Position numbers and translations under genes: made by a program. Positions 23,948 through 31,169 of a stretch of 42,446 nucleotides of DNA are shown here, piece by piece. This DNA is from Gemmatimonadales bacterium (GTDB taxonomy: Bacteria > Gemmatimonadota > Glassbacteria > GWA2-58-10), in NCBI GenBank assembly GCA_024278175.1, contig JAJRTS010000107.1:1-42446 (forward strand), given 5' to 3'. Below the pieces are notes generated by a model. It made no database searches. It was not told where the DNA came from and saw nothing but the letters and a program-made list of their open reading frames with translations. Positions within the stretch are counted from its first letter, which is position 1. Each line of letters opens with the position of its first letter.

Positions 23948-25114
23948 TCAGGGTTTTTTAAACGTCACGTCCAGTTCGAAGCGCACAGGCTGGCTCTTGC
24001 CGGGAGCTGGCACCAGGTTCAGCGCGCGGTAAGGCAGGCTGATAGTCTTTCGCCCCTCGGTCTCCACGCTTTTTCCGCTGACGCCCAGTTGGACAATTGC
24101 ACCGGGCACCAGCGTAACAGAGTCGGGAAAATTCAGCTCCGCCACCTCGCCGTCGGCCTCGAGTCTGAACGGGATATCCGAGCGGTTACGAACCTGAACC
24201 ACGGCCCCGCCCTTGCCGGTGATGGTCACCTGATGGTTGACCAGTTTTACGGCAGTCTCGAAAATGGGACGCAGGTAGATGCTTTCGCCGTAGATATTTC
24301 CCTCTAGAAAAGCGGCCGTGCGACGGGCGAACAGGGCTTCTTTCAGCGCGCTCTCGGTTTTTTCCTCGGCGAACACGAGCGTCATCGGGCGGAAATCACC
24401 GGCCTGGGCGTGGGGGTCGTAGTCAAAATCAATCAGGGAATGGACATCGGACGTGCCGAGAAAAGTGAGCCCCTTCTCCAGGCACCACTGCTGGGCCTCG
24501 GGGTAATAGTCGCGCCCGTTGACCACCTCGATCCCGTGCAGCCAGCCTTTCTCCAGTAGCCTGGTGTGCTCCGGGTGCCAGATAGACTGGTTGCCCTTCT
24601 GCCTGAACGGCGGGTGGTTCCAGAAGATAAAAGCTCCCTGGTCGACCGCCCGCCCGATACTTTCGAGGTAGTCCTCGTGCTCGACAATCGCGCTGTTTTT
24701 CAGAAACAGGGCGTTGAAATGTCCGGGCGGGACTTGCTTGGTAATCTCCACCGCCTTAATCAGGATGATGCCCAGTTTTTCGGCCAGGGGACGGGCGATC
24801 TCCACACTGCGGTCGTGGTCCCGACGGACATCGTCCTGGTGGGGCGTATACTCGATATGATCGCTGATCGCGATCGCATCGAGACCATCGCGCCAGGCCT
24901 CCTCGATCCGGATATCCGGCCAGACCCGGCCATCGGAGAAAACGGTGTGGGTGTGGAAATCGCACTTGAGGGTGACGTAGCCGGGGATATCTGGAATCCG
25001 CGGCTCGAACCGGGCCTTGACCCTGCACAGGGCCTGGTTGGGGAAAACTGTTCCCGCCACCAGCGCCAGCATACTGCATAATAGCAACGGGTGGAACTTT
25101 CTTGCTCCGTTCAT
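23948..25114 (-). CDS. Secreted PHP-domain metal-dependent phosphoesterase
   Basis: A 388-residue exported protein. The start at 25114 was chosen because GGGAG lies seven bases upstream and the next residues form a signal peptide (ARKFHPLLLCSMLALVAG...); a reading from 25204 would bury it. The PHP metal-site motifs are present: DFHTHTVFSDG (His54, His56), ISDH (Asp85, His86), an internal FWNHPP and GTSDVHS. The C-terminal 120 residues form a beta-rich extension ending FELDVTFKKP, often seen in secreted PHP proteins. The substrate is unknown; a phosphoester from an environmental polymer is plausible given the neighbouring glycoside hydrolase. An intrinsic terminator follows. Confidence 0.82.
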   Translation of the reverse strand: MNGARKFHPLLLCSMLALVAGTVFPNQALCRVKARFEPRIPDIPGYVTLKCDFHTHTVFSDGRVWPDIRIEEAWRDGLDAIAISDHIEYTPHQDDVRRDHDRSVEIARPLAEKLGIILIKAVEITKQVPPGHFNALFLKNSAIVEHEDYLESIGRAVDQGAFIFWNHPPFRQKGNQSIWHPEHTRLLEKGWLHGIEVVNGRDYYPEAQQWCLEKGLTFLGTSDVHSLIDFDYDPHAQAGDFRPMTLVFAEEKTESALKEALFARRTAAFLEGNIYGESIYLRPIFETAVKLVNHQVTITGKGGAVVQVRNRSDIPFRLEADGEVAELNFPDSVTLVPGAIVQLGVSGKSVETEGRKTISLPYRALNLVPAPGKSQPVRFELDVTFKKP

Positions 25115-25461
25115 TATTCGGCTCCCGGTTATGTGGGCTTTATCGCGTCGTTTCGGGCTAAACTTCAGACATTTAATATGTGATGAACCCGGACTGGAAT
25201 GCAACAGGAATCTGATGAGACAGGCATTACGGTAAAAACAGGGAGTGGAAACTGAAGCGGAGTTCCGGTTGGAATAAAATCAAGCGGCCCCGCCGGAAAC
25301 GACACCCCAACCCTCACCGCTCCGGGGGGAGCAGAGCATCAAAACAAAACGCCTCCTGTGCCCGCGTTCACCGCAAAAGCCACGAGATGATGGCGTGGTT
25401 CAGACACCGCGGGCAGTCACAAGTACTTTACGCCGCATTTAACCAGGAAAATTATCGCAGT
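25115..25461. other. Intergenic region without recognised gene
   Basis: About 350 bases between the PHP gene and the PhoU-like gene, both on the minus strand. The part near 25115-25205 should hold the PHP promoter, but no convincing -35/-10 pair was found. No repeat of the R1 to R5 families, RNA gene or open frame with familiar features was seen. Confidence 0.6.
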
Positions 25462-26160
25462 TTATTCCTGGGCCTTACCCTTATCTTTCTTCTTCTTGCC
25501 AAAACCTATCCTGTGAAAAGGATTTACTTCAGCTGAGGCAATGTTGAAAATATGCCCCTCTATCCGCCTTAAATAGCGAAGGTAAAGCGCAAGTTTTGCG
25601 CCTTCGGAGCAGCTTAACCCCTCGTCGTTATCCTGGGTCAACAACCTGTTGATCATTTTCAAATATACTTTATCGACATCCGGATGAGTTCTGGTGAGCT
25701 CACTCGCTGTTTCCCTGATGTCATCGCCCGTTTCAAAAATATCAATCAATCTTTCCAGTCGTTCAAACAGCAGTCGTTCGAATTTGCTCACATCTTTTTC
25801 CAGCTTACCGCTATTGAACCTGCCGGGATAATCAGTCGCAAGACGGGAGATATCTTTTGTATGGTCGCCAATTCGCTCGATGTAAACGACCAGATACAGA
25901 ATAACGAAAGCACTTTCCATCTCGCGTACACCATTGAACGCAAGATGAGTTAGTACTTTCTTTCTGACATCCCTGACAAATCGGTTTATCTGCCTGTCCC
26001 GCTCCCTGATCTCCTCGAGCGAAACTCCCGATTCGGTCCAAAGCAAGGTTACCGAATCCCTGAACAGGCTCAAATCCTCTTTCAGCATCTCAATAATCTG
26101 CTCGTTGGCCTGCGCCAACAGATTCTTGCTCCTCATCAGATTTATCAGAGACTTGAACAT
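25462..26160 (-). CDS. PhoU-like protein (DUF47/PhoU helical family)
   Basis: A 232-residue all-helical protein with the PhoU hallmark YIERIGDHTKDISRLA in the first repeat and a matching RRIEGHIFNIASAE in the second. PhoU proteins bind metal clusters through such E/D motifs and modulate phosphate transport or signalling. Some members accompany Na/phosphate cotransporters, but no pst or Na/Pi gene is adjacent here. The start at 26160 has AGGAGGTGG six bases upstream, and the protein then begins MFKSLINLMRSKN. The C-terminus is a lysine-rich tail (GKKKKDKGKAQE). It appears to be a single-gene unit. Confidence 0.75.
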   Translation of the reverse strand: MFKSLINLMRSKNLLAQANEQIIEMLKEDLSLFRDSVTLLWTESGVSLEEIRERDRQINRFVRDVRKKVLTHLAFNGVREMESAFVILYLVVYIERIGDHTKDISRLATDYPGRFNSGKLEKDVSKFERLLFERLERLIDIFETGDDIRETASELTRTHPDVDKVYLKMINRLLTQDNDEGLSCSEGAKLALYLRYLRRIEGHIFNIASAEVNPFHRIGFGKKKKDKGKAQE

Positions 26161-26584
26161 GGCACCACCTCCTGAGGTAAAAATATGGCGTTGGGCGCAG
26201 GCCAACCGTTGCGCAAAAGCGGAAGCTGTCCTCCGTGCCGGAGGGCTTACTCCAATATGCCGTCAGCCAGTGGTTAAACGCGCAACGCCGGCCTGCGAGT
26301 TTTGAAGCAACGAGGTACGGCTTTACGCACAGGCATTAATCCATAATAAACTTCAGAGCCAACGGTATCAAAAAAAATATCAGCAATATACACAGGGATT
26401 GCATACCCCGTGGTTAATTGTGGCGTGGTGGGTGGATTTTTTCAAGCCACGCGCCCTGATTTATCTCTATTCTTTTCTGAGCGCAATCCACCTCGTTTCG
26501 CTGCGGACATCGCAGGGCGCATCTTGCGATCAGGATGTGCTTTTGCAATTACTCCGGAAAACACAATTGCTTGCCGGCGGATAA
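26161..26584. other. Intergenic region without recognised gene
   Basis: About 420 bases between the PhoU-like start and the end of the GH20-like lipoprotein gene. The base composition is mixed and short frames show no family resemblance. No terminator hairpin with a U-run was found for the lipoprotein gene, and no R-family repeat is present. Confidence 0.55.
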
Positions 26585-28291
26585 TCATTCCGGACTGGTT
26601 TTTCCGCTGACCAGGTCGCCGAAATCCGCCAGCAGTTCGTATTTATCCGACCAGGTGGTGTACATGATTCCCGAGGCCCCCGGCACGTCTTTCATGGCCC
26701 GCAGCCAGGCCTTGGGGTTTTCCAGATCGTCGGCGTCGTAGTAGGCCGCGGCCAGGGTCTTGTGGCCCAGTCCGGAAAAGAACGCCAGGCTCTTGTCCAT
26801 GATTTTACCCCACCAGCAGGCTATTACCAGCTCACGCGGCACATACTTCCAACTGCTGGTGTAAAGCCCGCCGGCCAGATAGTAGTAGTCCTTGCCGTGA
26901 TAATCCTCACCGGCGTTATGGTTGGGATCAAGCATGTCGCTCCAGATCACCACCTCCACCCCGGGCATGGCCTGGCGCAGCAACTCAAACTGACGGGTCA
27001 CGCAGGCGCCCAGGATTTCGCCCTGGCTGATCCCCCGGTCCGTGCAGGCTTTGCAGGTTCCTCCGGCACGCACTTCGTCCATGTCCAGGAATACCTTTGC
27101 GGGGCCCAGGTGCTCGTTCATCAGCCGGGCCTGCTCGGCCCAGATCTCGAATACCCTTTCCTCGGACGGGCAGATGGTTCTCTGGTTCTTGCCTTTGACG
27201 GACATGAAGCCGTGGTAGTAACTCACCCGCAGTCTCTCGCCGGGCTTAATCCGGCTATCCGGGGTAAGCCCGATTACGGGGCCCTCATGTTCGAACCGGC
27301 AGTCGAGCTCCGGGTCCTCGATACGCTCGTAGTCCCGGCCTTCTTCGTAAACCGTGCCGTTGGCCTCGCCCCGGACGATTACCGGAGCGCCCGGGCGCCG
27401 CAGTACGTTGACCAGACCCACTTCCTCGAGTTCGAGACCGTCGATCCAGAGTTTGCCTCCCGTGGCTTCAGGGGCGCCCACCCTGATCTCCAGCTCCTCG
27501 TGGTTCCAACTGTTGAATCCCAGCACGAGCCGGGTCCACTCGTTGGTGGCGCCCCAGCGGGGAACCAACTCGCCCACCAGCCGCTCGCTGCCGATGACCT
27601 CGATTTTGAACTTCCTGCGCGGAGAAAGCTCCTCGGTCCTGACCCAGCAGCGGATAACGTAGCTGCGCCAGGGTTTCACGGCCACGGTCTGACTGATCAC
27701 CGCGCCGTCCGGCTGGCCGGCGTCAAAGTTCTCCAACCTCAGCGATTGGCCGCCCTCGCGGAAATTCTTGCCGTCCACGTGGATTACCACTCCCAGGTCG
27801 CCTTCGTGCCTGAATCCGGACAGCTTGCCATCCGCGGTCTCTTCCAGCCCTCCATTGACCAGCTCCACCGGCGCATCGGAGACAAAACGGGCCTGCCGGG
27901 CCTGGGCCACGAACAGTTGATCCCGTACGGGCAGGCCTGCCGCCAGGTTGGGGTCGTGGGACAGGACGCTGCTGCCGTAGCCGGCTGAAAATACCAGCGG
28001 GATGATCTCCATGCCCAACTCGCCGCAGGCTTTTTTGAGTCTCTCAAGGCCCGTAAAATATTCCTCGTTTTGCAGGTCCAGCATGTCGAAACCAGCCCCC
28101 AGAACCATGCCGTTCAGACCGTGCTCCGCGCCGGTACGGGCGATCTGGATTATTCGGCCTACAGCCGCCGGTTGCGAGAGGTTTCCGTCACCAACAAATA
28201 CCCAGCGGTAGGGCAATTGACTGCTGCTTCCGCAGGAAGCAGCAGTCAATAAGACGATAGCAAACATGAAAGAAATTATACCGGTTTTCAT
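26585..28291 (-). CDS. Lipoprotein glycoside hydrolase-like protein (GH20-like barrel with inserted beta domain)
   Basis: A 568-residue predicted lipoprotein. The start at 28291 gives MKTGIISFMFAIVLLTAASC with the lipid-accepting Cys20. Residues about 30-140 and 350-568 look like two halves of a TIM barrel; between them lies a beta-sandwich resembling a carbohydrate-binding module (QSLRLENFDAGQPDG, WRSYVIRCWVRTEELSPRRKFKIEVIG, KLWIDGLELEEVGL). The second half has FLDMDEVRAGG (about 401), comparable to the Asp-Glu pair of GH20-like enzymes, and VVIWSDMLDPNHNA. The exact family and substrate are not certain. Repeat R2 copy B forms its upstream region. The site before the ATG is a weak GGGGGAAAAG. 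Confidence 0.6.
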   Translation of the reverse strand: MKTGIISFMFAIVLLTAASCGSSSQLPYRWVFVGDGNLSQPAAVGRIIQIARTGAEHGLNGMVLGAGFDMLDLQNEEYFTGLERLKKACGELGMEIIPLVFSAGYGSSVLSHDPNLAAGLPVRDQLFVAQARQARFVSDAPVELVNGGLEETADGKLSGFRHEGDLGVVIHVDGKNFREGGQSLRLENFDAGQPDGAVISQTVAVKPWRSYVIRCWVRTEELSPRRKFKIEVIGSERLVGELVPRWGATNEWTRLVLGFNSWNHEELEIRVGAPEATGGKLWIDGLELEEVGLVNVLRRPGAPVIVRGEANGTVYEEGRDYERIEDPELDCRFEHEGPVIGLTPDSRIKPGERLRVSYYHGFMSVKGKNQRTICPSEERVFEIWAEQARLMNEHLGPAKVFLDMDEVRAGGTCKACTDRGISQGEILGACVTRQFELLRQAMPGVEVVIWSDMLDPNHNAGEDYHGKDYYYLAGGLYTSSWKYVPRELVIACWWGKIMDKSLAFFSGLGHKTLAAAYYDADDLENPKAWLRAMKDVPGASGIMYTTWSDKYELLADFGDLVSGKTSPE

Positions 28292-28345
28292 CTTTTCCCC
28301 CAGGTTAAACGTAACCTTCAGCCGGAAACGCCACGCAAAGAAATC

Positions 28346-28586
28346 ACTCTTTGAGACCTTTGATTTAATCAAAGAATTGAAAGAATGGCGAGGGGGAGAG
28401 ACAAAACCTTTTTAAAAAGGTTCTTTTCTCTCCCCCTCACGCTCCCCCACTCTTTTGCCAAAACTTCTTATCGAGGAGCGTATCTCTACTCCCATCAATC
28501 AGTTATGATTAACGGGCTCGAATTTTCTGTTGTTACACAAAAATGAGTGGTATGAAAAATCTCCTCACCACAATTCAGTCGTCCAT
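28346..28586 (-). repeat. Repeat R2, copy B (leader of the GH20-like lipoprotein gene)
   Basis: The reverse complement matches 127-311 over most of its length. Shared blocks: ATTGT..TGAGGA, CACTCATTTTTGT, AGAAAATTC, GTTAAT, AAGTTTTGG, AAAAGAG.GGGGGAG, ATTCTTTCAATT, TTGATTAAA and CAAAGGTCTCAAA. It differs by an extra stretch of about 50 bases (see 28390-28438). At the downstream end CTTTGATTAAATCAAAG is a perfect dyad; copy A has one mismatch there. It ends 55 bases before the lipoprotein start. The rest of 28292-28648 holds no gene. Confidence 0.75.
28390..28438. repeat. Long palindrome inside R2 copy B
   Basis: Outer arms GAGGGGGAGAGA/TCTCTCCCCCTC and inner arms AACCTTTTT/AAAAAGGTT make an almost uninterrupted hairpin of about 49 bases. 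It is absent from R2 copy A, where only GTGACA stands in its place. It would block or terminate transcription in either direction. Confidence 0.8.
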
Positions 28587-28648
28587 TTTTTCAAAGGTCT
28601 CCCTTTGAAAGGAGGCATTTCTCGCTAATACCTTCCGCCCGCCAATGA

Positions 28649-29821
28649 TCAGCCGCAGTAGCTAACGCACATATTCTGGTACTCGTCCAGCATGGCCATG
28701 AAATTATCGTATTGCGTGCCCACCGCCACCGAGTGGCTGGTGCCGATAATAAACCCGCCGGAACCCGCCCCGGGGGTTTCCAGCGCCACCCGGAACGCAC
28801 GGCGCACATCGGCGCGGACCTCCCCGGTCGTACCGGCTATCAGGTGCTCCACCCGCACGCCGCCCCAGAGGGCCAGCTTGTTGCCGTAGCGGCTGCGAAG
28901 GTCCTGGATGTCCATGCCCGCGCTCTCCTGCAACGACTGGTAGCAGTCGTAGCCTGCCTGGACGAAAAAGTCCAGCAGCAGAGTGTTGTTGCCGCAGGCG
29001 TGCTTGAGCACCTTGAGGCCCCGGCCATGGACCGCCGCGGTGCGCTCGATGATGTTCGGCAGGCAGAACCGCTCGAAATCCGCCGGGGAAATCATCGGGC
29101 CGGTGTTGCAGGAGAAGTCAGTACCCCACAGCACGGCGTCCTGACCCGGCCGGATAAAAAAGTTATCCTCCAGCATACCGCTGGCCAGCGCGCTGCGATG
29201 AGCGGAGAGCACCGCCTCCGGATTCAGCGCGAATTCCAGCAGGCCGCGCTCGTAATCACCGCCCAGCAGCACCATCGACGCCTCGTTTCCGCTGGGCCCG
29301 ACCACGAACCGCTCTCCGGCAAAATGGCCGATCACGGCGTCCACCACCTCGAAACAACTCGCATCCGGCGGCGCCACGGACTCGGGGACCGGGAAATCCT
29401 CGGGGGTGAATGTCTTCTCGCGCATCACCGGATCGTCGATACAGGTGATATCATCCGTGCGCGGGCTGTAGCGGTAGACCCTGCCCTGGCGGTCACGCCA
29501 GCTCACGTCATCGATTTTCTCCGGACGCAGGGGCTCGTACCCTTGCGGCGGCAGTACGGAAGAGGCCATCGCGTGAACCGGGACGATATCAATCATATCA
29601 AGTTTTGAGTAGAACTCGATGGCGTCCTCTCGCCAACTTGCAGCCACCTCGTCGCGGCGGCCCTCCCACAGGGCTAGCTGGCTGGCGGCCTTGGCCCTGA
29701 GGAATGTCTGGCGGCCAAGCACCTTGCTCACCGTGTCGTGATCGACCGCGAAAAAACCCAGCGGCGGCCTGTCCGGCTCCCCGTGTTCCAGGGCGGCCAG
29801 CACTCTTTGCCTTGAATTCAT
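28649..29821 (-). CDS. Uroporphyrinogen decarboxylase-fold protein (URO-D/MtaA-like), paralogue 2
   Basis: A 390-residue protein of the same family as the gene at 20313, again opening MNSRQRVLAALEHGEPDRPPLG. The metal-site region reads KVLKHACGNNTLLLDFF (about 275), the KHxCGN variant, instead of the HCCGG of paralogue 1, so the two probably differ in substrate. YNFSCNTGPM-type residues (WGTDFSCNTGPMISPADFERFCLP) form the usual core. The start at 29821 is eight bases after the M28 peptidase stop; a longer start at 29848 would overlap that gene and lacks a site. The two genes are probably co-transcribed. The substrate is unknown. Confidence 0.78.
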   Translation of the reverse strand: MNSRQRVLAALEHGEPDRPPLGFFAVDHDTVSKVLGRQTFLRAKAASQLALWEGRRDEVAASWREDAIEFYSKLDMIDIVPVHAMASSVLPPQGYEPLRPEKIDDVSWRDRQGRVYRYSPRTDDITCIDDPVMREKTFTPEDFPVPESVAPPDASCFEVVDAVIGHFAGERFVVGPSGNEASMVLLGGDYERGLLEFALNPEAVLSAHRSALASGMLEDNFFIRPGQDAVLWGTDFSCNTGPMISPADFERFCLPNIIERTAAVHGRGLKVLKHACGNNTLLLDFFVQAGYDCYQSLQESAGMDIQDLRSRYGNKLALWGGVRVEHLIAGTTGEVRADVRRAFRVALETPGAGSGGFIIGTSHSVAVGTQYDNFMAMLDEYQNMCVSYCG

Positions 29822-29829
29822 CGTCTCGC

Positions 29830-31092
29830 TCACAGGCCCATCAACCATTTAGTATACTCCTTGAACAGTTGGAACCAGTTTTCTACGCAATCAGCCGGCA
29901 CATGGCGCGGCACATCCTCGGGACGGTGCCAGAGCCGGGTCGGATAGTAGCCCTCGCTGTCGACATACACGGCCCTGATCGCGTCATCGCGGAACGGCCG
30001 GGCATCGAGCAGGAACCCGTCGCGGCCCTCCCAGCGCAGCGCAACCGGGATATCCAGCCTGCTGTCGATACTCAGGATAATCTTCAGCAGATCCTCGTCG
30101 GCGGTATGGATTTTCAGGTCCGGCCCCCAGCTTACGGAGTCGAGATTGACCAGAAAACGGATATCCCTGAACGTGCCCTCCTCCCTGCGGAGGCGGGCGT
30201 AATTGACCGCTCCCAGTTCGTCGTATTCCTTGCCGGTGGTGGCCACGAAAGTGAGTGCCTTGTCGTTGCGCGCGCCGCTGAAGGCATGGGCGATCATCAG
30301 CATCGCGATCACCGATGCCGTGTTGTCACTGGCGCCGGGGCTGTCGTAAACCGTGTCCAGATGAGCCAGAAAAACCACTTCCTCACGGCTCTGGCCCGGC
30401 AGATGGCCGATCACATTGGAGGTCCGCACACCCTGAGTAAATTCCACGAGCGACACCGCACGCACGGCAGCACCGCTTTCCACGGCCTCGGTGAGCAGTG
30501 GAATATCCTGCCTGCCGATATTGAAAATCGGCTGACACTTCACTTCCTGCTCAAGGCCGCAATAGGGCAACGGCACCGCACGGCCGTGGCCGGATAAACT
30601 GATATAGGCCCGCGGCTCATCGCTGTCGGGGCCGACAATGGCATACGGCAGGCTCTCGATTCCCCTGTTGCGGCGCAGGACCCCCTGTACGCCCTCCGCC
30701 GACGTTCCCCTGCTGCCGGGGGACGGAAACGTTTCGAGCCGCGTATCGCCGATCAGCAGCTCCGGAGCGGCCGTCAGCCGCCAGCGCTCGAATTCGAACG
30801 TATCGAGGGAAACCTCCGGAACGGCTCGCTCCAGCTCGCGCCTGACTATGGCGACGGAGTGTTCATGGGCCCGGCTGCCCACCGGGCGCGGCCCCAGGGA
30901 GCAGATCTCTTCCAGCAGCACTTTCAGGTACTCGAACCTCGACTCCCGGCTCGCCACCATCGCGCTGCTGTCGGGAAACGTGTTGTCCTCCTTGCAGCCT
31001 GATAAAGCACCGGCCGCGGCCGCCATGCCCGCGGCGGCCCGCAGGAAATTCCGGCGTGTGATGCCCGGATTATCCGCCCTGATATCGCTCAT
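29830..31092 (-). CDS. Tat-exported M28-family metallopeptidase (lipoprotein)
   Basis: A 420-residue protein. The start at 31092 has AAGGAG nine bases upstream. ITRRNFLRAAAG (Arg13-Arg14) is a twin-arginine signal, and ALSGC (Cys33) is a lipobox, so it should be a folded, lipid-anchored periplasmic enzyme. Zn-site elements of M28 are FLAHLDTV (about 244), SPGASDNTASV, NLDSVSWG and LWHRPEDVP. The general-base/ligand segment, normally EE-x-GL-x-GS, reads KEYDELGA, so the first glutamate appears to be lysine. That may reduce or change activity, or mark a subfamily. The downstream URO-D-like gene is in the same unit; the TMTC-like gene is divergent, 77 bases away. Confidence 0.75.
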   Translation of the reverse strand: MSDIRADNPGITRRNFLRAAAGMAAAAGALSGCKEDNTFPDSSAMVASRESRFEYLKVLLEEICSLGPRPVGSRAHEHSVAIVRRELERAVPEVSLDTFEFERWRLTAAPELLIGDTRLETFPSPGSRGTSAEGVQGVLRRNRGIESLPYAIVGPDSDEPRAYISLSGHGRAVPLPYCGLEQEVKCQPIFNIGRQDIPLLTEAVESGAAVRAVSLVEFTQGVRTSNVIGHLPGQSREEVVFLAHLDTVYDSPGASDNTASVIAMLMIAHAFSGARNDKALTFVATTGKEYDELGAVNYARLRREEGTFRDIRFLVNLDSVSWGPDLKIHTADEDLLKIILSIDSRLDIPVALRWEGRDGFLLDARPFRDDAIRAVYVDSEGYYPTRLWHRPEDVPRHVPADCVENWFQLFKEYTKWLMGL

Positions 31093-31169
31093 ACCGTCCA
31101 TCTCCTTGACAGCCTCCTTCATCTGCTTCCATATTTCAGCCTCAACCGATAACATTGAGAAGAATATAT

